Source: Pseudomaricurvus sp050633365
Lineage (GTDB): Bacteria > Pseudomonadota > Gammaproteobacteria > Pseudomonadales > Cellvibrionaceae
DNA length: 64,000 nt
NCBI GenBank assembly: GCA_050633365.1
Contig: JBOEGJ010000009.1
Span: forward strand, 210,639 to 274,638
Direction: 5' to 3'
Shown here: one piece after another, positions 8,013 through 17,500 of the stretch
Layout of the letters: each line of letters opens with the position of its first letter
How positions within the stretch are numbered: position 1 is the first letter of the stretch
Notes under the pieces: generated by a model
What the model was told of the DNA's origin: nothing
Database searches by the model: none
Seen by the model: only the letters and a program-made list of their open reading frames with translations
Translations under genes and position numbers: made by a program

Positions 8013-10096
8013 TGATCGGCTCCTTTGATGATGATGTCGATGCAGCCGTCAGGTTGGCGGATAGCATCTCGGCTGGCCGGAACAATGATCGTGGTTTCGT
8101 CTTCAACAATCGCCACAGGTCCAGCCGCCCTTTCGCCCGAAGACATGTCAAAACGGTTCACCACTGACGCATTCAGAAACTCGCCCGCTGCGGCGTCAAA
8201 CAATTGACGCGCGCCAACGCAAGACGCCGCTGTTTCGCCGATTGTCTCATCCATGCGCGCGACTGTCTCTGGCGGGGTTGTTGCGTTGACAGACCAAACG
8301 GTGATTTCGATATCCATGCCTGCAACAGGGCGGCCAAAGAGCTTGGTATAATCCTCGATAAACCGCGCCTCGAATGTATCGACATCAGGGTTCATCGCCT
8401 GATCTTCGGTCAACTCAATCGGGATCTCCCAACCTTGGCCCGTATAGCGCATGTAGACTTTGAACTCTGACAGGATCGGGCTGACTTCATCGCAGGTGCG
8501 CACGAAACCTGTGGCCTCAGCCTTGAGGTCCGACAGCAAAGACTTGATCCGATCACCGTCAAAATCAGACAGTTTCATATAGACCGAGCGATTTGCCTCG
8601 AAACTGAAAGGCGCGCGCAGGAACCCGATGGCGGACCCAACACCAGCGCCCAGTGGGACTAACAAACGCTCAACGCCCAGCTTTTCGGCCAGACGCCCCG
8701 CATGCAGTGGTGCGGCACCACCAAAGGCGATCATCGTATATTCAGACAGGTCTTCGCCGTTCTCCACGGCGTGAACGCGGGCAGCGTTGGCCATGTTTTC
8801 ATCGACAACTTCCGCGACGCCAAACGCCGCCTCAACCGCATCCATGTCGAGTGTATCGCCAACATGGTTTGACAGCGCCGATCTTGAGGCATTCGGATCA
8901 AGTTTGATCGACCCACCGGCAAAATTCTCGGGATCAAGTTTGCCCAAGACAAGGTCTGCATCTGTTACAGCAGGCCGCGTGCCATCACGACCATAACAGG
9001 CAGGTCCTGGCTCTGATCCTGCGCTTTCGGGGCCGACGCGAATTTGGCGCAGCGAATCCACATGGGCCAATGATCCACCGCCTGCGCCGATTTCAACCAT
9101 GTCGATCACAGGGATAGAGATCGGCATGCCCGACCCTTTCTTGAAACGATAGGTGCGCGCGACTTCAAAAACACGGCTGGTCTTTGGGGTCTGGTTCTTA
9201 ATCAGGCAAATCTTGGCGGTCGTTCCGCCCATGTCGAAGGACAGAACCTTGTCCAGCCCATAGCGCGCTGCAATGTGGGCCGCGAAAACCGCGCCCCCTG
9301 CGGGACCGGATTCAACCAATCGCACAGGGAACTCTGCCGCGTTCTGGATCGAAATAATTCCACCACCAGAGTGCATCAGGAAGATGCGGCATGACACACC
9401 TTCGTCTTTCAAGCGATCCTCAAGGCGACCCAGATAAGAGGCCATCAACGGCTTGATATAGGCGTTTGCGACGACAGTGTTAAAACGTTCGTACTCGCGC
9501 ATCTGAGGCGAAACCTCGGAGGAGATCGAGACCGCGACATCGGGCAGTTTTTCAGCCAACACATCCCGTACAAGCTGCTCGTGCGTGGGATTCAAATAGG
9601 AGTGGATCAAGCCGACAGCGACACTTTCAAATCCTGCTTCGGCAATCTGATCGACAACAGCCTCAACCTCTGCGCGGTCCATATCAACTAGAATTTTGCC
9701 GTTGGCATCGACGCGGCCCGCAACCGTAAAGCGCATCTGACGCGGCAGCAAAGGATCGGGCAAGTTTAGGTTCAGATCATATTGCTCAAACCGCGATTCT
9801 GTTCGCATTTCGATCACGTCACGGAAACCCTCGGTCGTGATGAGCGCCGTTTTCGCGCCGCGCCGTTCGATTAACGCATTCGTGGCAAGCGTAGTCCCAT
9901 GAATGATCTGGTTGATCTGCGCAGGACTGACATCGGCTTTGGCGCACACTTGGTGCATGCCATCAATGATCGCGTTTTCGGGGGCAGCGTAGGTTGTCAG
10001 AACCTTTGTCGAGAACGCGACCCCATCCCTTTCCAAGACAACGTCCGTAAACGTGCCACCGATATCGACGCCAAGGCGAATGGAAGGTACGGTCAT
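8009..10096 (-). CDS. hyuA: Hydantoinase A / oxoprolinase family protein
   Basis: A 695-residue ATP-binding subunit of the hydantoinase/oxoprolinase superfamily. RLGVDIGGTFTDVV at the N-terminus is the actin-like phosphate-1 motif, HGTTLATNALIERRG follows, and SFDMGGTTAKICLI is the second phosphate motif. The ATG at 10096 is preferred over a TTG at 10108 because GGAG lies 7 bases before it. It is the first gene of the operon hyuA-hyuB-oxidase-aldolase-aminotransferase-SDR. An inverted repeat lies across its leader, and a LysR gene lies just upstream in the same direction. It likely opens a cyclic amide with ATP hydrolysis; the substrate is not identified. Confidence 0.9.
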   Translation of the reverse strand: MTVPSIRLGVDIGGTFTDVVLERDGVAFSTKVLTTYAAPENAIIDGMHQVCAKADVSPAQINQIIHGTTLATNALIERRGAKTALITTEGFRDVIEMRTESRFEQYDLNLNLPDPLLPRQMRFTVAGRVDANGKILVDMDRAEVEAVVDQIAEAGFESVAVGLIHSYLNPTHEQLVRDVLAEKLPDVAVSISSEVSPQMREYERFNTVVANAYIKPLMASYLGRLEDRLKDEGVSCRIFLMHSGGGIISIQNAAEFPVRLVESGPAGGAVFAAHIAARYGLDKVLSFDMGGTTAKICLIKNQTPKTSRVFEVARTYRFKKGSGMPISIPVIDMVEIGAGGGSLAHVDSLRQIRVGPESAGSEPGPACYGRDGTRPAVTDADLVLGKLDPENFAGGSIKLDPNASRSALSNHVGDTLDMDAVEAAFGVAEVVDENMANAARVHAVENGEDLSEYTMIAFGGAAPLHAGRLAEKLGVERLLVPLGAGVGSAIGFLRAPFSFEANRSVYMKLSDFDGDRIKSLLSDLKAEATGFVRTCDEVSPILSEFKVYMRYTGQGWEIPIELTEDQAMNPDVDTFEARFIEDYTKLFGRPVAGMDIEITVWSVNATTPPETVARMDETIGETAASCVGARQLFDAAAGEFLNASVVNRFDMSSGERAAGPVAIVEDETTIIVPASRDAIRQPDGCIDIIIKGADQ

Positions 10097-10104
10097 TTTG
10101 CGCT

Positions 10105-10131
10105 CCAACTGCAGAATAGACGCGCAGTTGG
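10105..10131 (-). promoter_or_regulatory. Inverted repeat in the hyuA leader
   Basis: CCAACTGC (10105-10112) and GCAGTTGG (10124-10131) are perfect inverted arms 11 bases apart. Read on the minus strand, the second arm runs into the GGAG ribosome binding site of hyuA. It could be a regulator site or an RNA hairpin that hides the ribosome binding site. No assay or family match supports either reading. Confidence 0.4.
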
Positions 10132-10191
10132 CTCAAAACGTATCAAAAAATCAAATCGATTAAAATTTTCACCCCAATCAATTTAGCTGAT

Positions 10192-11091
10192 CTAAGAGAG
10201 CTGCATAGCAGCCTTCGCGATCTGCGCAGCTCTTTCGACATAAAGGCCAGCCCGCGCCGGGGCATAGCGCGCATAAAAAGACAAAGGTTCAGGGACCCAA
10301 TCAGCCTCTACTCGGTGTAGCTCGCCTGATGCAATCTCAGCCGCTATCAACCGTTCAGGCAACAACGCGACCCCTAGCCCTTCAAGCGCCATCGGCACAC
10401 ATGCAGACAACGCGCTCGAATGCACAACCCGCTCCCCTTTCAATCCGCGCTCTTTTGCAAGGCTGTGCAGGGCGGCGCAGGCCTGTGTGTGTTTGGCATG
10501 CGTTAAAACGGTTAGGTCAAAAAGCTCTGGTAAAGTTAACTTCGCGCTCACCTGCGTGATCAGGTCTGCATTCACCACCCAACAATAGTTTTCCTGGCCC
10601 AGCGCTTCGCTTGTAAATGCCTTGGATTTGAACGGCCCCGTTTGGAGCGCCAGATCAAGCTGCCTTTCCATAAGCCTTGAATCAATCGCGGTTGAAAGAT
10701 CAACTTCTAGCTGGATGCGTAGCTTGGGATAGACCTCCTTCATCAACCGAAGGAAATCTTGCAACCATGTACAAGCCACGAGTTCCGTCACGCCAAGCCG
10801 CAAGGTTTCCTCAATCAATTCCTGACGGCCTGCTTCTTCAATGAGAGCTTCACCAGCCCATAGCACGTCTCGCGTTTTCTTGAGCAGCCTGTCGCCATCT
10901 GCGGTCAAACGCACAGAGCCAGCATCGCGGATTAACAACGTAACATCGAGCGCTGCTTCCAGCGCAGCGATGCGGGCGGATATATTAGGCTGCGTCGTCC
11001 CAAGCGTTGAGGCCGCAGCACGAAACGTGCCCGTATCAACAACGAAAGCAAAGGCCTCGAGTTGTTTGAGTGTGATTTGGCTTTTGATCAT
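10192..11091 (-). CDS. LysR family transcriptional regulator
   Basis: A 299-residue regulator with the LysR layout. The N-terminal winged helix-turn-helix (TLKQLEAFAFVVDTGTFRAAASTLGTTQPNISARIAAL in overlapping parts, about residues 8-46) is followed by a periplasmic-binding-protein-like effector domain to the C-terminus. It lies directly upstream of hyuA and reads in the same direction, with 95 bp between its stop and the hyuA ATG, so it is a candidate regulator of the hyu operon. LysR genes are more often divergent from their targets, so the link is an inference from position. The effector is unknown. Confidence 0.9.
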   Translation of the reverse strand: MIKSQITLKQLEAFAFVVDTGTFRAAASTLGTTQPNISARIAALEAALDVTLLIRDAGSVRLTADGDRLLKKTRDVLWAGEALIEEAGRQELIEETLRLGVTELVACTWLQDFLRLMKEVYPKLRIQLEVDLSTAIDSRLMERQLDLALQTGPFKSKAFTSEALGQENYCWVVNADLITQVSAKLTLPELFDLTVLTHAKHTQACAALHSLAKERGLKGERVVHSSALSACVPMALEGLGVALLPERLIAAEIASGELHRVEADWVPEPLSFYARYAPARAGLYVERAAQIAKAAMQLS

Positions 11092-11249
11092 TTTGAGGCC
11101 ACCGATAAAAACAGTTGATACTCAGGGTATCCGCTCTGGTGGCTTGAGCAAGGCCGTTTAATGCCCGAAAGACCGCTCGCCGGCCATCCAACTCGCAACT
11201 TGCCTGAAGCCATCAGTAAGGGAAGTTCGTACTGCGCAGCTGGGGAAGC

Positions 11250-11279
11250 GGAGCCAAACCATGAGTTTGGCATGGCTCC
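11250..11279 (-). terminator. Hairpin after the ricin-type gene
   Basis: GCCAAAC (11253-11259) and GTTTGGC (11265-11271) form a 7-bp stem with a 5-base loop. Alternative outer arms GGAGCC and GGCTCC are nested around it. It lies 19 bp past the stop at 11298, with no U-tract. It probably ends the upstream minus-strand gene. Confidence 0.45.
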
Positions 11280-11297
11280 AGCCAGATTCCGAATGTG

Positions 11298-11822
11298 TTA
11301 GCGTTGGATGACCCACTGCTTAAAGCGTGTCTCCAAGGAATCGCAGGCTGCCAGTATCAGGTCCCGGGATTGGTATGGCCCAGCGTTATCAATGGTGGGC
11401 GATACTGTCACGCATTGGGAGGTATCCATACCCAGACGGATTTCCATGCTCGCATCATCATAAACAAACCGCTGGGTTTCATCCGCCTGATCGCAAACGA
11501 TCAAGCCAAAGGGGTTTTTGGTGTTTTGGGGGGCATTGTAAGACATGCACAGGCCAAAATAGGTCGCGGAGCCAATCGCGCCGCTATCCGCATCGTAAGT
11601 GAAAAGCACATCATCGCCCACTGGCTTACATGAATGCGCATGGAGTGTGTCGCTGAGTTCGCGGCCTTCAGTATCAATGCACCAGCCAAGCATCTCCGCT
11701 TCATCAAGGTTGTCCGCAAGGTGGATAATAGGTCCTGTGGTCTGGATTTTCGGCACCTCAGCAAATGAAGCCATCGGCAACGTCAGGCACAAGGTCGCGC
11801 AAAGGAGGGTAGTGGTTTTCAT
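11298..11822 (-). CDS. Secreted ricin B-type (beta-trefoil) lectin-like protein
   Basis: A 174-residue protein with a clear Sec signal peptide (MKTTTLLCATLCLTLPMASFAEVPK, cleavage probably after SFA). The mature part has six or so spaced cysteines (CIDTEG, HSCKP, GLCMSY, IVCDQ, SQCVTV, AACDS) and ends FKQWVIQR, which resembles the QxW element of ricin-type beta-trefoil repeats. Such folds usually bind carbohydrate. An AAAGGA lies 10 bases before the ATG. It follows the DUF1499 gene by 27 bp in the same direction, so the two may be co-transcribed. No enzyme domain is attached and the function is unknown. Confidence 0.6.
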   Translation of the reverse strand: MKTTTLLCATLCLTLPMASFAEVPKIQTTGPIIHLADNLDEAEMLGWCIDTEGRELSDTLHAHSCKPVGDDVLFTYDADSGAIGSATYFGLCMSYNAPQNTKNPFGLIVCDQADETQRFVYDDASMEIRLGMDTSQCVTVSPTIDNAGPYQSRDLILAACDSLETRFKQWVIQR

Positions 11823-11849
11823 TAGACTATCCTTTCAAAAGGGTCGGAG

Positions 11850-12569
11850 TTAGAATTTTTGTTGAAACGCGCGAATGCGGGCTGCGTTGATGCCTTGATC
11901 ACTGCGACCGATACGAGACACGCTGCGCAGATCTACGCGGCTGCCACTCTCTTGCTCACTCACCACGACAACAACATCATCAGCGAAATAAAAGACGGAG
12001 GTACGGGCAGTGGCTTCGAAGCGGCGGTGTTCAGCGTCCTTTGCGACAATATCCCACCCCATCGCCTCGGCCACTTCCAAGGCGCGTACGAAGGCGGAAT
12101 CGGCATCTAGATTGGTTTCTAGCGGCGCGATATCGGGGTAAGCAGTTACCTGAATATCAGCGACCTTCGCGCCAGCATAAGCGAGCGAGGTGCGCGCTCC
12201 TTCCCGCGTCTCATCCAACACAAGAAAGACTGGGGGATTGGCCGTGTCTGTTGTAATGTCATTTATCGGCGCCGCCCTTACAGGTGGGTTAAGCGTTGAA
12301 GAAATCATCGGCACCAGCATGGCCACACCGATGAGGGCCGCAATACCACCAAACGCTGCGGGCACCTTTTCCTTTCGAAAAAGATGAACAATCAGCGCAA
12401 TAAGCCCCACCGCGGTGACACCAATCGCAAGTAGGTCGAAATAGGAACGGTAAAGACCGAATCCCGTTATCGGCTGCCATAACCCCAAGCGCGCACCAAA
12501 TACCATCAACGCCGCGGCCGCTGCCCCAATGGCAGCGGCCAGCAGGGCGAGTTTTCCTAGATGTTTCAT
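11850..12569 (-). CDS. DUF1499 family inner-membrane protein
   Basis: A 239-residue protein. The ATG at 12569 is chosen because AAAGAAG precedes it and the membrane segments begin at once; the longer reading frame upstream would run into the divergent regulator. Three hydrophobic helices occupy about residues 5-27, 45-65 and 72-95. They are followed by a soluble DUF1499 domain with the signature RFEATARTSVFYFADDVVV and VDLRSVSRIGRSDQGINA. DUF1499 has no established biochemistry. Divergent from the TetR gene across 77 bp that hold a palindrome, so it may be in that regulon. Confidence 0.8.
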   Translation of the reverse strand: MKHLGKLALLAAAIGAAAAALMVFGARLGLWQPITGFGLYRSYFDLLAIGVTAVGLIALIVHLFRKEKVPAAFGGIAALIGVAMLVPMISSTLNPPVRAAPINDITTDTANPPVFLVLDETREGARTSLAYAGAKVADIQVTAYPDIAPLETNLDADSAFVRALEVAEAMGWDIVAKDAEHRRFEATARTSVFYFADDVVVVVSEQESGSRVDLRSVSRIGRSDQGINAARIRAFQQKF

Positions 12570-12610
12570 CTTCTTTCCAATCCTTGACTTGCGCAACATT
12601 TTTTTGCTTG

Positions 12611-12636
12611 CTATGCAATAATTGCAGACTATGCAA
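12611..12636. promoter_or_regulatory. Probable TetR operator between divergent genes
   Basis: The perfect 13-bp palindrome TGCAATAATTGCA lies at 12614-12626. A direct repeat CTATGCAA occurs at 12611-12618 and 12629-12636. The site is 21 bp upstream of the TetR start codon and between it and the DUF1499 gene, as expected for an autoregulatory operator. Confidence 0.5.
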
Positions 12637-12646
12637 GGTTTATAAA

Positions 12647-13234
12647 ATGACACTTCCGTTACGAGAAAAAAGGCGACAGGAAACGGCGCTTCATATCCAG
12701 AAGGCAACCTTGGCACTGGCTATGCAGAATGGCCTTGAGCGCGTCACAACCGATGAGATCGCTGTTGCCTCGGGCATCAGCACGCGAACGTTCTTCAACT
12801 ACTACCCAAATAAGGAAGCCGCCGCGATCGGCCACCCGCCGAAGTTCAGCGACAGCGGCAAAGAGGCGCTGCGCGATGGATCCGGCCTCTTGGCAGTAGA
12901 TATCAAGCAGCTTTTAGACCGCCATATTGAAACGCTCTCGAAAGACGAGGCCATTCTGAGGATGGTGGGCAAAATCCTTCGAAGCAACGAGAAAGCCCGC
13001 GGAATCCTTGATGGGCTTCTCTCCGCCCAGCGCGAAGAGCTTGCGGCAACTTTTTACGAACGTGGGTTCAATCGCCAAACAGCAGCTGCGCTCGCTCACA
13101 ACGCAACAAGCGCGATTGGCGGCGCAATTGCCCTTTGGGAGCATGAAGAGAATATCACCCTTGGCGCTGCATTGAATCAGGTCTGGGAAGGGCTGATTGA
13201 CGCCTCACGGCTGCTCTCTGACACCGGCGGCTAG
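12647..13234 (+). CDS. TetR/AcrR family transcriptional regulator
   Basis: A 195-residue protein. The ATG at 12647 gives the usual TetR start, with the DNA-binding domain in residues 8-55 (LHIQKATLALAMQNGLERV, then TTDEIAVASGISTRTFFNYY, the recognition helix with the family's FFNYYPNKE). The remaining helices form the ligand-binding and dimer domain. It is upstream of and in the same direction as an RND efflux pair. That is the standard arrangement of a pump repressor that responds to a pump substrate. The intergenic palindrome just before it is a likely autoregulatory site. Confidence 0.9.
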   Translation: MTLPLREKRRQETALHIQKATLALAMQNGLERVTTDEIAVASGISTRTFFNYYPNKEAAAIGHPPKFSDSGKEALRDGSGLLAVDIKQLLDRHIETLSKDEAILRMVGKILRSNEKARGILDGLLSAQREELAATFYERGFNRQTAAALAHNATSAIGGAIALWEHEENITLGAALNQVWEGLIDASRLLSDTGG

Positions 13235-13354
13235 ACTGCCGTCTCTCCCCGCCAAGAAAAAACGACGGCACTTGTTTGGTGCTGCGTATAACCACCGCAC
13301 GTCCGGCTATGGGCGCGCTAGCACCGCGCCAATGGCTCGACGAAAGGCCAAAAT

Positions 13355-14506
13355 ATGAAGAAACTAATCTATGTCATCGCGTCAGTCGCAATCATTGCAA
13401 GTGCATATGTTTGGTCGTTTGGGATTCCCGGCGCAGCACCAACGGGCGCTAACGGGCAAGCCCCCGTTGCGCAAGGCCCGGGCGGGCCGGGTGGCCCAGG
13501 AGGTCCAGGAGGGCAAGGCAAACCCGGCGGCGGCGCGACGACCGTAGTCCTGACCCCATTGAAACAGCAGCCGTTCGAGGACACTTTTCGCTCCATTGGC
13601 AATTCGCAAGCCGTGAACAGCGCAACGGTTACTTCGGATGTTTCTGGCCGGATTGTCGAAGTCAACCTGAGCGCGAACGCGCAGGTCTTGCAAGGGGACG
13701 TGTTGGTCCAGTTAGACGCCCGCGCAGCTACGTTGTCTCTTGATATCGCGCAGAGCGAGCTCGAACAAGCAGACGCAACCGTGGCTCGATATGAGCGACT
13801 TCAACAATCAGGAAACTCGACGGTAACGACTGTGACGATCTCTGAAGCACGGCTTGCCCAACGCCTTGCTGAAGCCAATGTCGCACAAGCCGAGCTCGCT
13901 CTCGAAGACCTCACAATCCGCGCGCCCATTTCCGGAAAGGTCGGGCTGAGCGATGTTAAGGTCGGCGATCTACTCATCGCCAACACGCCCATTGTCACAA
14001 TCGACGATTCTAGCGCGCTCCTTGTGGAGTTCGAGCTGCCCGAACGGTCAGTCAACTTCCTCTCTATCGGGCGAGAAGTCACGCTAGGAACCCCATCCCT
14101 GACGGGCCGCTTTTTCCACGGTGAAATCGCATCATTTGACAGCCGGATTGATGATGTCACCCGAAGCGTGACGGTCAAGGCACGCGTCGAAAATCCCGAT
14201 GCAACCCTCTGGCCAGGCATGACTTTCACTGCGCGGCTCAGCGATCTTAGCGATCCATTGGCAGTCGTTCCAACAACGGCCATCACTTGGTCACGCGATG
14301 GAGCGAGCGTCTGGTTCGAAAAAGATGGCAAAGCGCAGAGTATCCCCGCGACCATCCTGCATCGCCGCGATGAAAGCGCCTGGTTAGATGTCGATCTGCC
14401 CGTCGGCACCATGATCATAACCGAAGGCGCGCACAAGCTAAGGACTGGCTCGCAAATCACCGATGCGGATGCTGCAAGCCAAATGTCAGATGGGGCACCG
14501 ACATGA
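13355..14506 (+). CDS. RND efflux periplasmic adaptor (membrane fusion protein)
   Basis: A 383-residue HlyD/AcrA-type adaptor. An N-terminal membrane anchor (residues 4-24) is followed by a low-complexity glycine/proline run (about residues 42-62). Then come the lipoyl-like half motifs (VTSDVSGRIVEVNLSANAQV and LTIRAPISGKVGLSDVKVGD) flanking an alpha-helical hairpin, and a beta-barrel domain. It links the inner-membrane pump to an outer-membrane channel not found here. Its stop overlaps the pump start by 4 bp (ATGA). The Gly/Pro linker is unusual in length. Probably controlled by the TetR protein encoded 120 bp upstream. Confidence 0.92.
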   Translation: MKKLIYVIASVAIIASAYVWSFGIPGAAPTGANGQAPVAQGPGGPGGPGGPGGQGKPGGGATTVVLTPLKQQPFEDTFRSIGNSQAVNSATVTSDVSGRIVEVNLSANAQVLQGDVLVQLDARAATLSLDIAQSELEQADATVARYERLQQSGNSTVTTVTISEARLAQRLAEANVAQAELALEDLTIRAPISGKVGLSDVKVGDLLIANTPIVTIDDSSALLVEFELPERSVNFLSIGREVTLGTPSLTGRFFHGEIASFDSRIDDVTRSVTVKARVENPDATLWPGMTFTARLSDLSDPLAVVPTTAITWSRDGASVWFEKDGKAQSIPATILHRRDESAWLDVDLPVGTMIITEGAHKLRTGSQITDADAASQMSDGAPT

Positions 14507-17500
14507 GCACGCCTACAATTCAACGCGCGGCTACTGGATTGGCCGATCTGTTCGTTGCGCGGCCTATCTTCGGCTTTGTTGTCAATCTATTGATCCTGAT
14601 TGCTGGTCTGGCTGCGCTTGCTTCTGTCGACGTACGCGAGATGCCCGATGTCGATCAGCCCGTTCTTTCAATCCGCACTCAATACGAAGGCGCGACGCCT
14701 GCAACAGTGGATCAGGAAATCACACAGGTCTTAGAGGACGCTCTCAGCGCGCTCGAAGGTCTGTCCTACATCGAATCCAGTTCCTCAACTGGATCAAGCA
14801 GCATCACAATCGACCTGTCAGATGGAACCGATATTGACGTAGCCGCCAACGAGGCGCGCGAAATCGTGTCTGCAACGGTGCGCCAGCTTCCTGGTGATCT
14901 TGAAGATGATCCGACTGTTTCGAAATCTGACAGCAACGCCAGTGCGATTATTCGTCTGGCCGTGCTGGGGGATGTGACACTGGATGAGCTGACCGCCCTC
15001 GCGGAGGGCCCGATTTACAATCGGCTATCGCTTATCGACGGTATCGCCGAAGTTACGACCCGCGGAGAACGTTCCAACGAGTTTCGCGTCAGCCTTGATG
15101 ACCGCCTTTTGCTAAGCCGTGGACTGACGGTTTTTGACGTGACCGCAGCCCTTGCTAACCTGCGCGATGATACCCCGCTCGGCGAGCTTGAAACCAGCGC
15201 CCAAACGATTGCCCTGCAAGTCGGAAACGCTGACGTTACTGTGGAAAGCATTGGAGACATCCTGATCGGCACAAATACGCGAATTTCGGATGTGGCATTG
15301 GTTCAACTGCTGCCCGAAGACACCGTGGTGTCAACTCGTGTGAACGGGCAAACAGCCATCGGGCTGGATATCACCCGCCAATCTGAAGGCAACACTCTAG
15401 AGATTTCGCGCGCAGTAAACATTGCCGTAGAAGAACTGCGAGATGTTCTTCCCGATGGTGTCGATCTTATTGTCTCAACAGATGATGGCATATTCATCGA
15501 AGGCGCTTTGAGCGAGGTGATCAAGTCCATCGGTTTGGCGACAGGGATTGTGATCCTTGTTATTTTCGCGTTCCTGCGATCCTTCCGCGCAACGCTTATC
15601 CCCGCTATCACCATTCCTGTCGCCCTGATCGGCACTTTAGCCGCCATCTGGTTGACGGGATTTTCGGTCAACACAATCAGCCTCTTGGCTTTGGTTCTTG
15701 CGACAGGAATGGTGGTCGATGACTCCATCGTCGTGGTCGAAAATATCGTGCGCAAACGCAAAGACGGCATGGGTGCCTTCGCTGCCGCTGCTGCTGGCAC
15801 GAACGAGGTTTTCTTTGCCGTCATTTCAACCACTGCAACGCTTGCGGCAGTGTTTATTCCCATTTCCTTCCTCCCCGGTCAGGCCGGCGGCGTGTTCAGC
15901 GAGTTCGGCTTTGTGCTGGCTTTCGCGGTTACGTTATCGTCGATTGCAGCGCTGACACTAGCACCCGTTTTGGCGGCCCTTCTGGACCCCGGGAAGCAAA
16001 ACGAGAAATCACCGCCCCAAGCAGCCCCCGGCCCCCTTTCTCGCGGATTCGACTGGGTGATTGACCGCGCCATTCGCGCGCCCCTCATGGTGCTGGCCGT
16101 CGCTTTCGGCTTTGCTCTCATCGCTCTGGGCGCGGCCAACACGCTCACGTCAACGATCACGCCGACAGAAGATCGCGGGTTCTTTTTGGTTCAAGCTCGC
16201 GGTGCCTCAGACACGACCGCGAGTTATCTGGATTCACAAATCGCCCAGATCGAAGACATCCTCGCGCCGTTTCAGCAGAGCGGCCAGATTACCTCGGTTC
16301 AAAGCATCATCGGCATCGGTGGCGGCACCACTGCCTTCGTTGTTGCACGCCTACCAGATTGGGCAGACCGCGATTGGTCACAGCAAGAGTTGATGGGCCC
16401 GATCAACGGCATGCTCTCGACAGTGCCCGGCGTGCAGGTTTTTGCAATATCACCGAACAGCCTGAATATTCGCGGCGGCGGTAACGGATTAACGTTTGCG
16501 GTGAGCGGAACCAACGTTGACGACATGACAGAGGCCGCATCCGATCTTGTTGCTGTCATGGCTCAGGACGACACCTTTTCCAATCCGCAGGTTTCAGGCG
16601 ACAGCGTTCAGGCGCAGTTTGAAATCACAGTAGATCAGGAAATGGCAGGCGTCTTTGGACTGAACGAAGCCGACATTACCAAAACGATCAGTGCCTTGAC
16701 CCAAGGCACCGTCGCGGTCAGCGTCTTTCTGGAGGATACGGAAACAGACGTACGCGTTGTCCCCGGCGGGCCGCCCATCAATGACCCCAACGATCTTGAG
16801 AACATCCAACTCCGCCTGCCCAGCGGCGCATATGTTCCCCTCTCTTCAACTGCGAAACTGACCCCCATCGTGAGCCAATCTTCGATCGAACGTCAGGGCG
16901 GCACGTTGGCTGTCTCGGTTCAGGCCAACCTCCCCGAGGGCGTTGATCTTGGCACAGCTATGGCCCGCGTAAACGCGCTCGCCGCTGAAACACTGCCTGA
17001 GGGCATGGGGATTGTTTACACAGGCGAGGCTGCGTCTTTGGGCGATAGCCAATCGGGCATGTATTTGGTGTTTGGCGTCGCTGGGATTGTGGTCTTCCTT
17101 GTTCTGGCCGCGCAATTCGAAAGCGTTGCGAGTGCAGTCGTGATTATGTTGACAGTGCCTTTCGGCATTGCTGCCGCGTTGCTGGCTATTTCGATCACAG
17201 GCGGCTCGCTCAACTATTACAGTCAGATCGGTTTGGTTCTACTGATTGGGGTCATGGCGAAGAACGGCATTCTAATTGTCGAATTCGCCAACCAATTGCG
17301 TGAAGCGGGCCAAGACATCGACAGCGCCATTCGAGACGCCCTGCGTCTTCGCATTCGGCCAGTGATGATGACAATGGTGTCCACTGTCTTTGGCGGCTTG
17401 CCTCTTGTTCTTTCAACTGGCGCTGGTGCCGAAGCGCGCGTGGCGGTCGGGTGGGTCATTGTCGGCGGGCTTGGTTTCGCTACCGTATTCACCTTGTCGC

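Noticed and set aside
12711..12726. Sigma-54-like sequence TGGCACTGGCTATGCA
   Set aside because: The GG and GC spacing fits, but the -12 element is ATGC, it lies inside the TetR coding region and no gene starts just downstream.
13480..13540. Gly/Pro-rich repeat in the RND adaptor as a collagen-like or mobile element signal
   Set aside because: It is a short in-frame low-complexity linker within a complete adaptor protein.
15303..15863. 186-codon minus-strand open frame inside the RND pump gene
   Set aside because: Antisense to the conserved membrane region of the pump; serine/arginine-rich shadow composition.
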